Source: JAFTYO01 sp045613125 (GTDB lineage Bacteria > Pseudomonadota > Alphaproteobacteria > RF32 > CAG-239). Taken from it: a stretch of DNA of 64,000 nt. Positions within the stretch are counted from its first letter, which is position 1; each line of letters begins with the position of its first letter. Shown here piece after piece: positions 53,099 through 62,390 of the stretch. The position numbers and the translations under genes are program-made. Below the pieces are notes generated by a model that saw only the letters and a list, made by a program, of their open reading frames with translations, was not told where the DNA came from and searched no databases. The stretch spans positions 124,001 through 188,000 of the forward strand of contig JAZLAM010000022.1 in NCBI GenBank assembly GCA_045613125.1, written 5' to 3'.

Positions 53099-54022
53099 CT
53101 ATAATTCCAATCCTAAAAACGACATATCTTTTTCAAAATAGTCAGGAAGAGGTGCTTTTACAACTAACCTTTTATTATAAATTGCCGATAAATCAATTTG
53201 ATATGCATGAAGATGTAATTTTGAACTTAAATTTGCAGGTCTTACTCTTTGCATACCATAATATCTATCATCACCTACAATCGGACAACCTATATATTCC
53301 ATATGAGCTCTTATTTGATGCGTTCTGCCTGTCAAAGGTTCTGCCGCAATAAGGCAAAATTTTTCTCCGACATTATCTAAAACATTGTATGCGGTAATAG
53401 CTTTTTTACCGTCTTCCACCACTTCCATCTTTTCTTTAATTTTTTCTAACGGAGCTTTTATTTCTCCTTCTGACATTTTAGGGCAATTAAAGGCTAGTAC
53501 TAAATAGGTTTTTCTAAGTTGGCGCTCTCTAAAAGCCTTAGTTAAAATTTCTGCATATCGTCTGTTTCTGGCTAAGACCAAAATACCGCTTGTATCTTTA
53601 TCTATGCGATGTACCAACTTCGGTTTTTCTTCTTTTTCAAACTTTAAAGCTTCAAGCATACCGTCAATATGGCGATCTGTATTGGTTCCTCCTTGCACGG
53701 CAAGTCCTGATGGCTTATTTAAGACAATAATATTTTCATCTTTAAATAAAACTTTTGATTTTATAAATTCTGCATCGGATTTAGAAACAAAATCCGGATT
53801 TTTTTGGGCTTTTTCATTATCAAGCGGAGGAACCCTTATTTCTTGTCCCATAACCAACTTCAAATTAGCTTCAGCCTTTTTACCGTCAACTTTTATCTGT
53901 TTTGTCCGTAAAAGCTTTTGTAAGCGTCCCATAGTCAATAGTGGATAATATTTTAAAAACCATCTGTTAAGACGCATACCATCATCAGTTTCTTTTACTT
54001 TTACAATTTCCACGCCGGCCAT
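53099..54022 (-). CDS. rluC: RluC/RluD family 23S rRNA pseudouridine synthase
   Basis: A 307-residue pseudouridine synthase: N-terminal S4 RNA-binding domain (MRLNRWFLKYY...MGRLQKLLRTKQIKVDG), then the catalytic domain with KLVHRIDKDTSGILVLA containing the catalytic aspartate D141, and GRTHQIRAHMEYIGCPIVGDDRYYG (diagnostic part: GRTHQIRAHM). It isomerises specific uridines in 23S rRNA; the RluC assignment over RluD rests on context with rarA and ATP12. Its ATG overlaps the stop of the preceding gene by one base. Confidence 0.92.
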   Translation of the reverse strand: MAGVEIVKVKETDDGMRLNRWFLKYYPLLTMGRLQKLLRTKQIKVDGKKAEANLKLVMGQEIRVPPLDNEKAQKNPDFVSKSDAEFIKSKVLFKDENIIVLNKPSGLAVQGGTNTDRHIDGMLEALKFEKEEKPKLVHRIDKDTSGILVLARNRRYAEILTKAFRERQLRKTYLVLAFNCPKMSEGEIKAPLEKIKEKMEVVEDGKKAITAYNVLDNVGEKFCLIAAEPLTGRTHQIRAHMEYIGCPIVGDDRYYGMQRVRPANLSSKLHLHAYQIDLSAIYNKRLVVKAPLPDYFEKDMSFLGLEL

Positions 54023-54393
54023 TAACGACCTCCTTTTTTCTTATTTATCGGCTTGCCGATAGTCCTCGGAACATACGGCTTAGGAGTTTTGGTTGAATAA
54101 ACAGGATGTTCATACCTTGGTAAATAGTGAAACGGGAACGTTAAATCTCCTAAATCTTTATATGCATTTTTTATACCCAAATTATATACTTCACACTCTA
54201 TTGCTTCTGCCGTATCCAGTAATAAAATACCTTTTTGTTCTTCTTTCATTTTATCGCTTAATTGCTTATCAACTTTAGAAACTATTTCAATTTCATAGCC
54301 ATGCGCCATAATATTATCTTTCATTTCTTGACTTAGCTTTTCATAAGTTTTTTCAGAAACGATTACTTTTCTTGTTTCACTATTTTCGCTCAT
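54022..54393 (-). CDS. hypothetical protein, 123 aa, between rarA and rluC
   Basis: A 123-residue cytoplasmic protein without a recognised domain. The N-terminal part is helical (KVIVSEKTYEKLSQEMKDNI); the C-terminal third is rich in Tyr, Pro and Lys and ends in a basic KKKGGR tail, suggesting nucleic-acid or ribosome contact, but this is inference. The start at 54393 has AGGC upstream and overlaps the end of rarA by 14 bases; its stop overlaps the rluC start by one base. In many Alphaproteobacteria crcB occupies the place between rarA and rluC; this protein is not CrcB. Confidence 0.72.
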   Translation of the reverse strand: MSENSETRKVIVSEKTYEKLSQEMKDNIMAHGYEIEIVSKVDKQLSDKMKEEQKGILLLDTAEAIECEVYNLGIKNAYKDLGDLTFPFHYLPRYEHPVYSTKTPKPYVPRTIGKPINKKKGGR

Positions 54394-55693
54394 TTTTTGC
54401 CTGCTTTTCTTTGCGTAAATTATCAAAATATTCTATCCGTTTTTTAATTTCACGTTCAAAACCTCGTTCAACCGGATAATAAAGTTTGGTTCGCTTAATT
54501 CCGTCAGGGAAGTAGTTCTGCCCGGAAAAGCCGTCTTCCAAATCTTGATCATAAATATACCCCTCTTTATAACCAAGTTGTTTCATTAATTTGGTTGGCG
54601 CATTCAAAATATGTTTAGGTGGCATCAAAGAGCCTGTTTGTTTAGCCAAATCAAATGCTTTATGCATAGCTTTATAAACACCTGCAGACTTTGGTGCAGT
54701 TGCTAAATATGCCGTAAGTTGCATTATTGCTAATTCTCCCTCCGGCGAACCTAATCGTTCATAAACCTCGGCGCATGAAAGAGCTTGCGTTACGGCATTA
54801 GGGTCTGCCAAAGATACATCTTCAACCGAAAATCTGATTAAACGCCGTAATATATATCTCGGATCTTCTCCCGATGAAAGCATCCTTGCCACCCAATATA
54901 ATGCAGCATCGACATCTGAACCTCTTAAAGATTTATGTACGGCTGAAATCAGATTATAATGTCCGTCTCGGCCTTTATCATATACAGGTGCTCGAGAGCG
55001 AATAATATTAACTATGCTATCTTTATCAAAGATTTCACCATCTTTTGCATAAGACCATACACTTTCTGCCAAATTTAATATATATCTACCATCTCCGTCA
55101 GCAGTATCTTTCATAAAGTTTCTGGCTTGTTCATCAACAGGAAGTTTTTTACCTAACATTTTTTCTGCTCTTTGAAGCAAAATTTCAAAATCATCAGAAT
55201 TAAGCCGATTAAGAACAAACACCTGACACCTTGACAGCAGAGCCGCATTTAATTCAAAAGACGGATTTTCCGTTGTTGCACCAACCAACACAACGGTTCC
55301 GTCTTCAACATAAGGCAAAAAGCCATCTTGTTGCGACTTGTTAAACCTATGGATTTCATCAACAAACAGCAAAGTCCCTTTACCTTGTGTTACTCTTCTG
55401 TCTTTTGCATATTGAAAAACCCGTTTCAAATCAGAAACACCGGAAAACACAGCCGAAATTTGCTCAAAATATAAGTTTGTGTGTTCTGCTATAAGCCTTG
55501 CTATTGTTGTTTTGCCACATCCGGGAGGCCCCCACAAAATAAAAGACGTAATTTTTTTTGAAGAAAGCATCCTTCCGATAGGAGCATCGGAACCGACAAT
55601 ATGATCTTGACCCACAACTTCCGTTAATGTTTGAGGGCGCAATCTGTCAGCTAAAGGTCTTTTAACCTGATTTGAAAATAAAGTTTCTTCCAT
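54380..55693 (-). CDS. rarA: replication-associated recombination protein A
   Basis: RarA (MgsA) is an AAA+ clamp-loader-like ATPase acting at stalled forks. The 437-residue protein shows PLADRLRPQTLTEVVGQDHI at the start, Walker A GPPGCGKT at 55-62, Walker B LLFVDEIHRFNKSQQDGFLP, sensor 1 VGATTENPSFELNAALLSRC, and the C-terminal tetramer domain with DVDAALYWVARMLSSGEDP and PPKHILNAPTKLMK. I chose the ATG at 55693, with GGTGA upstream; the frame also has a GTG five codons earlier. It leads the run rarA-unknown-rluC-asmA-ATP12-acyP. Confidence 0.95.
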   Translation of the reverse strand: MEETLFSNQVKRPLADRLRPQTLTEVVGQDHIVGSDAPIGRMLSSKKITSFILWGPPGCGKTTIARLIAEHTNLYFEQISAVFSGVSDLKRVFQYAKDRRVTQGKGTLLFVDEIHRFNKSQQDGFLPYVEDGTVVLVGATTENPSFELNAALLSRCQVFVLNRLNSDDFEILLQRAEKMLGKKLPVDEQARNFMKDTADGDGRYILNLAESVWSYAKDGEIFDKDSIVNIIRSRAPVYDKGRDGHYNLISAVHKSLRGSDVDAALYWVARMLSSGEDPRYILRRLIRFSVEDVSLADPNAVTQALSCAEVYERLGSPEGELAIMQLTAYLATAPKSAGVYKAMHKAFDLAKQTGSLMPPKHILNAPTKLMKQLGYKEGYIYDQDLEDGFSGQNYFPDGIKRTKLYYPVERGFEREIKKRIEYFDNLRKEKQAKNERK

Positions 55694-56008
55694 TTTATAC
55701 GTCACCAAATTTTTTACAATGCGAATATATCACATTTTTTACGCTCAACAATGTTTATTTTTATTTTGTTCAACCACGTTTGGTAAAAACTTATAAAAAC
55801 GTTACATTATCACGCAAATATTAGCGTTACAAATAAAAATTTTACGAATTTAGCAATACAGAACCTGATTATTTTATTGTGACCCCGGATGTAGCTGAGA
55901 CAAATAAAAGCATTAAAAAAATTATTGCATAAATAAAAGAAAATAAAAAAATCAAAGATAGCCTTACAGAGATCTCATTATGGATAATTTATTATAATAT
56001 GAACTTTA
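55694..56008 (+). other. intergenic stretch with a possible degraded coding remnant
   Basis: This 315-base gap between rarA and the pentapeptide gene holds no intact gene. On the plus strand, from about 55850, one frame reads KFYEFSNTEPDYFIVTPDVA, ETNKSIKKIIA, a stop, and then a lysine-rich stretch up to a TAG at about 56032. It has protein-like composition but no start codon or ribosome binding site. It may be a relic of a lost gene. No promoter, RNA or repeat was recognised otherwise. Confidence 0.3.
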
Positions 56009-57262
56009 TTAACCTCTTTGGTTTTGACCTTTAGAATAAGCAAAAGCCGGAATTTCTTTCATCTTATTTTTCGCAATTTCTTCTTTTTTTCTTTTCAAAT
56101 ATTCTTCTTTTTCACGCATAATTTGCTTTTGTTTTTCTATAGCAGAATAGTCCGTTACATCTACAGTTCTATCTGATTTTTCGTTATCTGATTGTTGTGC
56201 TTTATCACCTAAAAGCGCACGTTTTCTCTCTTCAATAATTTTTCTTACTTCGCTGTTATGCTCTTTTGCCAAACTTTCTTGTTTTTCATCATGTTCTTGA
56301 AGAAATTTTTGAAAAATTTCTTCATCTTTAGGTTCCGGTTTCTTAATAACCGCACCATAAATTTGTTTTCCTATTTTTAACAAGTCTTTAATCGTGATAC
56401 CGGGATGTTTTGACAAATCCCACACGCCCACTGTACCCCTGCCGTCAAAAAATGATGTAAAATCAATCCCTTTTAACTTAAATTTTTTCTTATTTTTAGG
56501 TGCTAAAATCTTTTTTAATTCAAGTGGTGTCGGCATACGACCCAATGCTTGTGCTATTTGTTCGGGAGATATAATGCATTCGCTTAAATCCCACTCAAAA
56601 ATATTAACACCTGTAAAATCAACTCCTGTAAAATCAACTCCTCTTAAATTTACTTGACTTAAATCTATCTTTGTAAAATCAAGCATCGTCAGATTCATAC
56701 GGGTTAAATTTAGTTTATGAGGATAATAAACAGCCAAATATTCCACCAATGCCTGTAATTCTTCCAACGCCATCTGATCCATTTCAACATCAAGTAAAAT
56801 GGCATCTTGTATATCGGCATCAACAAGAACAACCCCGTTCATTTTAGCGCCGGTAAAGTTTGTTCCTCTTAATTTTGCACTGGTAAAGATAGCTCCGTTT
56901 AAGTTTGCACCGGATAAATCTGCACCGGATAAATCCGCAGCCGTAAAATCGGCTCCTTCTAAGTCTGCATTAGTAAAATCTACTTCTTGAAGGTCTGATG
57001 ATGCAAAATTGGCATTTTTAAGCTTTTCTCCGGCATATTTACCGCCTCGTAAAACTTTTCCGCTAAAATTAAAATCTGTTTGCGATGATTGTATATAACT
57101 TGAATAATAAGAGTTTCTTTTTTCTGTAGCGTCAGATATTGCTTGCCATGAAAAGCTTTTATTTAAAACTCTTTCAGCGCTCTGATCTTGTTTATTTCGA
57201 GCGTCTTTTACTTTATCCAGCATGCTGCTGATATTGAATTTTTTCTCATCATTATCATACAT
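56009..57262 (-). CDS. pentapeptide-repeat protein
   Basis: A 417-residue cytoplasmic protein. Residues about 75-165 form a run of A(D/N)LXX pentapeptides (VDFTNADLEGADFTAADLSG, ADLSGANLNGAIFTSAKLRG) that fold into a right-handed quadrilateral helix. A second cluster at about 185-230 (RMNLTMLDFTKIDLSQVNLR, GVDFTGVDFTGVN) follows a short helical break. The C-terminal 130 residues are a long charged coiled coil (EEIFQKFLQEHDEKQESLAK, EEYLKRKKEEIAKNK). Some pentapeptide proteins shield DNA gyrase, but most have unknown roles and this one cannot be assigned. The start at 57262 has GAGAGG upstream. Confidence 0.85.
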   Translation of the reverse strand: MYDNDEKKFNISSMLDKVKDARNKQDQSAERVLNKSFSWQAISDATEKRNSYYSSYIQSSQTDFNFSGKVLRGGKYAGEKLKNANFASSDLQEVDFTNADLEGADFTAADLSGADLSGANLNGAIFTSAKLRGTNFTGAKMNGVVLVDADIQDAILLDVEMDQMALEELQALVEYLAVYYPHKLNLTRMNLTMLDFTKIDLSQVNLRGVDFTGVDFTGVNIFEWDLSECIISPEQIAQALGRMPTPLELKKILAPKNKKKFKLKGIDFTSFFDGRGTVGVWDLSKHPGITIKDLLKIGKQIYGAVIKKPEPKDEEIFQKFLQEHDEKQESLAKEHNSEVRKIIEERKRALLGDKAQQSDNEKSDRTVDVTDYSAIEKQKQIMREKEEYLKRKKEEIAKNKMKEIPAFAYSKGQNQRG

Positions 57263-57329
57263 TGCCTTACCTCTCAAACTCTCATTTGCCTATATTATAT
57301 TAAAATTTATCTTTTTACAAATAAAATTA

Positions 57330-58601
57330 TCAAGTTTTCTTATCTTTTGCAATAATCCACACCCCAAAAATTCCTGGCAAACAAAACAATGATGATATCG
57401 CAAAAAACATTTCCCAAGAAACACTTTGCGCCAAAAAGCCACTGGTAGCAGAAAACAAATCTCTTGCTAAACTCATAATAGAAGATAACAAAGCATATTG
57501 TGTTGCCGTATACATAACATTACAAAGCGATGATACAAATGCCACCAATGCTGTTGTTGCCATGCCCGATGTAAAGTTTTCAAGAGCTATAATAACTGTC
57601 AATAAGTCCGTATTATAACCCACCATAGCCTGAACAGAAAAGAACATTGTGGTAATTCCTTGCAAAAATCCGCAAATATAAAGTCCTTTTAAGATACCTG
57701 TTTTCTTTAGCATCAAACCACCGGCCAATCCGCCTAAAATTGCTGCAATCATACCATAAATTTTCGTAATGTATGCAATTTCAAGTTTGGAAAACCCCAT
57801 ATCAGCATAAAACGGTAAATACATTGGAGCAACATATGCATCTCCCATACGATAAAAAAATATTAAAAATAAAACCAAGTACCATTTTTTGTTTTGTAAA
57901 AAATCTTTAAATGGAGCGACCACTGAATCTTTTAAAAATGTTGTTAACGTTGTTTTATTATCTGTCATATCATATTTAAAATCGGTATTAGTTTCTTTAA
58001 TTAAAAGCACAGTTACAAATCCTACAAGTGAGCCTAATGACATCATAAAATAAACAAAATTCCAATTTAAATATTCTGCTAAGAACAAAGCTCCGGCTCC
58101 GGAAAAAATAAGCCCCAAACGATAGCCCAAAACAAACACGGCCGCCCCTGCTGCCTGATTTTCAGGACAATCTTTATAACATTCTACTCTGTATGCATCT
58201 AAAACTATATCAAGCGTCGCCGAAGAAAAACTTACCAATACCGAAAATAAAAGCATCAAGCACTTATTGCTTACGGGATTAACCAATGACATACCCAAAA
58301 GTGATAAAAAAACCAAAATTTGCATTAAAAAAGCCCAACTTCTGCGTCTTCCCATATGCCACAACAGAGGAATTTTTATTTTATCGACCAAAGGCGACCA
58401 CAACCATTTGAAAGAGTATGGAATTTTAACCAAGGAAAAAGCACCTATGGCAATAAGAGTAAATCCGGCTTCTTTCAACCATAAACTTAGAGTAGAAAAA
58501 ACAAGTAAAAAAGGGAAACCACTTGCAAAACCTAAAGCAGTTAACACAAGTGTATTTTTATTCCAATATAGTTTGGCACTATTTTTTAAGCTTTTTATCA
58601 T
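57330..58601 (-). CDS. ampG: AmpG-like MFS transporter (muropeptide permease family)
   Basis: A 423-residue twelve-helix MFS protein of the AmpG type, which imports anhydromuropeptides for cell-wall recycling. Characteristic segments are LGFASGFPFLLVFSTLSLWL near the start, IGAFSLVKIPYSFKWLWSPLVD, GRRRSWAFLMQ and SATLDIVLDAYRVE. Related acetyl-CoA transporters share parts of these motifs, so the substrate is likely but not certain. I used the ATG at 58601; the frame has a GTG five codons earlier. It is 61 bases after glgX on the same strand. Confidence 0.87.
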   Translation of the reverse strand: MIKSLKNSAKLYWNKNTLVLTALGFASGFPFLLVFSTLSLWLKEAGFTLIAIGAFSLVKIPYSFKWLWSPLVDKIKIPLLWHMGRRRSWAFLMQILVFLSLLGMSLVNPVSNKCLMLLFSVLVSFSSATLDIVLDAYRVECYKDCPENQAAGAAVFVLGYRLGLIFSGAGALFLAEYLNWNFVYFMMSLGSLVGFVTVLLIKETNTDFKYDMTDNKTTLTTFLKDSVVAPFKDFLQNKKWYLVLFLIFFYRMGDAYVAPMYLPFYADMGFSKLEIAYITKIYGMIAAILGGLAGGLMLKKTGILKGLYICGFLQGITTMFFSVQAMVGYNTDLLTVIIALENFTSGMATTALVAFVSSLCNVMYTATQYALLSSIMSLARDLFSATSGFLAQSVSWEMFFAISSLFCLPGIFGVWIIAKDKKT

Positions 58602-58662
58602 ACTAAAATTAAACACCGAAGTATTTTAATTTTAGGTTAAAAGATTTTATTTATTTGAAAGA

Positions 58663-60726
58663 TTATCGATCTCTTTGTTTTAGAGCTATATTCAACAATG
58701 CTTTTTCTTTATTTTTGTCTTCAGATTTTTTACATGTCATCACTACAACGCTGTAAGGATTTATATGATAAAAAGCTCCCTGTTCATACTGCACATTGTC
58801 AACATAATCTGAAGCTTTTGATGTATCAAAGACAAGTTCCCAACTGCCATTATGTGGTGTCGGAGGAAGTTTAACATCAATAGGACCATCAACATTACCT
58901 GATGTCATAACAAAAAAATCGTCATCAAAACGCCTTCCTGTCTTATCTTGACCGTTCAATACATAGCCTAAAAACCTGTTATATTGAAAATTCCAATCTC
59001 CTTGTTGCATAGGCTCACCATTTGTATTTACCCATTCCCAAGCAGGCTTACCGTTTGGCATAACGTCTGCACTGGCACATTCTATATTGCTAAAAATAGA
59101 ATGTTTTTGGCGAAAACTATTTACTTTTCGTTCAAAAAGATACCTATCTTTTTGTTCGGTTGTTAACTCTTTCCATTTAATAGGGAAAGGTCTGGCGTAT
59201 CCGTTATTATTACCATTTTGCGAATGCCATATTTCATCACCGCTTAAAGATAGGGGTACTCCTCTTGCCAATGTGTTTAATGCATGTGCAGACTTTGTCT
59301 TGGTAAGACGTTCTTTATCATCTCTTGACGGACTATAATTATTATCATTTGTTCCATCTCTATTATTCTCATTATTTTCATAATTATTTTTTTCATGATA
59401 TGTTGCCCAATCGTACCCTGTTGCCCCATCATGTTTTGTAAATATATTAATTTTTCCGGGGACATTACCACCTGCTATGTGAAAAGCCAAATTTCCGACT
59501 TGTCCATGCTCTCCCCTAAGAAATTTTCTTAAAGTATGCTCATGTTTATCATTCCACTCATAAATGTTGTGCATTTGACCCAAAAAATATCCTCCGGTTG
59601 CGCTCCATGGCTCGCCACTCATTTTTGCACCTGTTTCATCTGCAACTTCTTGAATAATTTTAATAAAACTTCCGTTAGCATCAAATTGTAAATTATTATC
59701 TAAAGCGCAATCTCCCGCTAAATCGAAACGAAAAGCATCTATTCCACACATTTTAGCGTAAAACATCAAACTATCTTTTATAAGTTTTTTACCTTGTTTG
59801 CTGTTTGGATTAAAACTATTCCCACAACCAGTTGTATTTACGAAACTTACGCCGTCGTGAGGACTAAATCTGTAATAGCTTTCAGGATCCAATCCTTTAT
59901 ATGACAGCAAAAATCTATCGCTTTGAGATTCTCCCGTATGATTGTATACGACATCTAAACAAACTTCTATTCCGACTTTATGCATATTATTAATCAATTG
60001 TAACAAATCATCAATTTTTCCGTATCTAGGATCTACTGCACAATGATTAATCGGATTATACCCCCACTGATCTAAAAGGCCTTTATTTTGTTCCAAATGC
60101 AAATCGGCCATAGTCGGAGTTATAGGCATTAATTCAATTTGATTATAGCTTAAATCTATAAAATATTCTACAGAATCACTTAAAGCAGATAATTTACCGC
60201 GTTTTTTGTCATCAATATTAAAATTTTGTGACGAGAAATTACCGACATTTAATTCGTAAATATGGGTTTTAGCCCAATCAATATTCGGCTTTTTATATAA
60301 ATACGGATATTTCTGAGATAAAGTTTCTTTATCAAAAAATCTTACAACACTTTTAGGTGCAACAGAGGCAGAATCTAAATCATTATCACCAAGCAATATA
60401 TGCTTTTTTTCTGTGGAAATATCATGTAAACTTTTGGTAATCTCAAAAGCATATGGATCAACTAACAACTTTTTCGGATTAAAAAAACGACGTTTGGAAG
60501 GATTATATTCCCCATACGTTCTATATCCATATTTTTGCCCTTCTTTTACATCATTGGCAAAAAAATGCCAATTTCCATTTTCATCTTTTTCCATTTCAAC
60601 ACGAGTTTCAACTTGTTCGTTTTCAGAAAAAAGACACAATTCCACTTTTTCGGCATCGGGAGAATGAACACAAAATTCTACTTTGTCCTCAATTTTACGC
60701 ACTCCCTGAAAGTCAGTATTATCCAT
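58663..60726 (-). CDS. glgX: glycogen debranching enzyme / isoamylase-type GH13 hydrolase
   Basis: A 687-residue GH13 enzyme that cleaves alpha-1,6 branch points. It has an N-terminal CBM48-like domain (VEFCVHSPDAEKVELCLFSE, NWHFFANDVKEGQKYGYRTY), the barrel motifs DVVYNH at 258-263, DAFRFDLAGD with nucleophile D335 and SGEPW with acid E372, and HDGATGYD with the NRDG segment of the GlgX group. The loop usually reading HVRGFT is NVGNFS here. No glgA, glgB, glgC or glgP is in the window, so its polysaccharide pathway must be encoded elsewhere. It starts 15 bases after the EF-hand gene. Confidence 0.88.
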   Translation of the reverse strand: MDNTDFQGVRKIEDKVEFCVHSPDAEKVELCLFSENEQVETRVEMEKDENGNWHFFANDVKEGQKYGYRTYGEYNPSKRRFFNPKKLLVDPYAFEITKSLHDISTEKKHILLGDNDLDSASVAPKSVVRFFDKETLSQKYPYLYKKPNIDWAKTHIYELNVGNFSSQNFNIDDKKRGKLSALSDSVEYFIDLSYNQIELMPITPTMADLHLEQNKGLLDQWGYNPINHCAVDPRYGKIDDLLQLINNMHKVGIEVCLDVVYNHTGESQSDRFLLSYKGLDPESYYRFSPHDGVSFVNTTGCGNSFNPNSKQGKKLIKDSLMFYAKMCGIDAFRFDLAGDCALDNNLQFDANGSFIKIIQEVADETGAKMSGEPWSATGGYFLGQMHNIYEWNDKHEHTLRKFLRGEHGQVGNLAFHIAGGNVPGKINIFTKHDGATGYDWATYHEKNNYENNENNRDGTNDNNYSPSRDDKERLTKTKSAHALNTLARGVPLSLSGDEIWHSQNGNNNGYARPFPIKWKELTTEQKDRYLFERKVNSFRQKHSIFSNIECASADVMPNGKPAWEWVNTNGEPMQQGDWNFQYNRFLGYVLNGQDKTGRRFDDDFFVMTSGNVDGPIDVKLPPTPHNGSWELVFDTSKASDYVDNVQYEQGAFYHINPYSVVVMTCKKSEDKNKEKALLNIALKQRDR

Positions 60727-60741
60727 TTCACACCTGCTTTA

Positions 60742-61578
60742 TCAACGTAACCTAATAAAGATATTTTGTTCTCTGGCAAACTCTTCTTTACTTAAACAGC
60801 CTTCTTTATTTTTTTTAATAGAGTCAAAACGTTTATAAAATAATTCCATATCCATACTTAGCTTTGTTTCTTCAGCCATTTTTTGAGTTTTTTCTATATA
60901 TTCATTTTCATCAAAGCACTCACCTGTACCTTTTGCGAGGTATCGATACATTTGACGTATCCCCTTATCATCAAACTTCTCTCGTACATATTCAGGTATC
61001 ATATCCACTCTCATTTTTTCACGCAATTTTCTGTAATGGTTCAAATGTTCTTCTTCGGCCATACACCCATCACTATTTGTATCTGTTCTTTTAAACTCTT
61101 CTCTACCCAATTCTTGATTAGCAGCGGTAACATCTCTCAACTGTTGAGAAAGCATTTTAGCATATTCTTCTTTGTCAAGACATCCATCTTTATTTACATC
61201 TCCTTGATAAAAACTATCATCTACCATTAAATTTGTCATAGAACCAACCAAATTTTCAGTAAAACTTTCTTCAGATATTGCTTCAGCATACTCGTTAGAT
61301 GTAGATATCAAACCATTAATTTTTTCCAAGTTTTTTTGTAATGAAAGTGCATCTTTGTTTGTATACTCCGTATCTCCATCCATATCTAATTTTTGAAAAT
61401 CACCATGATGAGTAGGATTAATCTTTTGTTCTCTCTTTTTCCTACCATTGGCGATGCAATCTGTTTCATAAGTAGCAAAAGAATATATATCTACAACCAA
61501 ATCATCCACATCATTATCACTAGCTACACAAACAGAAGGAAATATAAATAGGACAACATACAGCAAAAACTTTTTCAT
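60742..61578 (-). CDS. exported EF-hand protein
   Basis: A 278-residue protein with a signal peptide (KKFLLYVVLFIFPSVCVA, cut probably after CVA). The mature part has EF-hand calcium loops: DMDGDTEYTNKDA near 67-79, DVNKDGCLDKEEY near 126-138 and DTNSDGCMAEEEH near 165-177, with a degenerate fourth (SIKKNKEGCLSKEEF near 256-270). The loops carry a cysteine before the hydrophobic position, and eight or so cysteines overall suggest disulfides. I chose the ATG at 61578; an ATG eight codons earlier lacks a ribosome binding site. It precedes glgX by 15 bases. Function is unknown. Confidence 0.82.
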   Translation of the reverse strand: MKKFLLYVVLFIFPSVCVASDNDVDDLVVDIYSFATYETDCIANGRKKREQKINPTHHGDFQKLDMDGDTEYTNKDALSLQKNLEKINGLISTSNEYAEAISEESFTENLVGSMTNLMVDDSFYQGDVNKDGCLDKEEYAKMLSQQLRDVTAANQELGREEFKRTDTNSDGCMAEEEHLNHYRKLREKMRVDMIPEYVREKFDDKGIRQMYRYLAKGTGECFDENEYIEKTQKMAEETKLSMDMELFYKRFDSIKKNKEGCLSKEEFAREQNIFIRLR

Positions 61579-61708
61579 AAAATTACTCTTAAAAAATTTC
61601 ATACATTTATTAATAGCATTGTATAAGCAAACAAAATAATTTTCAATGAAGAAAAATATTTATACTATTATATAACCAAATAAACGCTTGCTCTTAAGAA
61701 ACATAAAT

Positions 61709-62326
61709 TTAAAATCTTTTTTGTATTATAAACTCAATTAAAGATTTTTCATATTCTCTTTGCCAAATATTGGAACTCTTATCTGTGTATGAATATGTTA
61801 ATGTTGGTACAAATCCCATAAATGATATTTTACGATTAGAAAGTGAAATCGAATATCTTTGTGTGGTATCATGCTCTTTAATTTGCTTAAACTCATAATT
61901 ATCGACCGTCCATCTTTTCCCCTTATAGTGAGTAAACAACACAGATGGTTCTACATACATATGAAAACCATAGTGTAATTCTGCACCAAAACCAATAGCT
62001 AAATTTATTCTGTCATTTGTATATGTCTCATCTTTAGTTATTTCATATTCATAACCGGTCTTAAATATAAAATACTTTGAAGAATCTACAGCATAAAAAA
62101 GACGTAGTCTTGCGCTTTTCACATCTCCGTCTAAAATACCTGAATAATCATCATAGTATGTTGGTGTATAGTTTAAGGTTAAATTGGCATTTAATTGTTT
62201 AGTGATATCATAACTTGTGTCAAATATATCTTTTATCACAATAGTGCCAATATCAGGTCTTCTTAATATCTGACCTTTCTTTGATATAACTAAATCCAAA
62301 TTGTTTAATACATTTCTTATACTCAT
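61709..62326 (-). pseudogene. C-terminal beta-barrel fragment of a Slam/DUF560-type outer-membrane protein
   Basis: A 205-residue frame that reads like the last part of an outer-membrane barrel: alternating beta strands (NANLTLNYTPTYYDDYSG, YFIFKTGYEYEI, HMYVEPSVLFTHYKGKRW), then ISFMGFVPTLTYSYTDKSSN and a terminal strand ending in IIQKRF, the usual BamA-recognised C-terminal phenylalanine. The ending resembles the surface lipoprotein assembly modifier (Slam, DUF560) barrel, which is normally about 450-500 residues with N-terminal TPRs and a signal peptide. Here there is no signal peptide, no TPR region and no ribosome binding site, so it is most likely a 5'-truncated remnant. The family assignment is moderate. 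Confidence 0.55.
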
Positions 62327-62390
62327 ATTTTTATTTATCTAAAAATTTGAGTTTTTGATTAAAATACGGAATGATTTATTAAATATTTGA

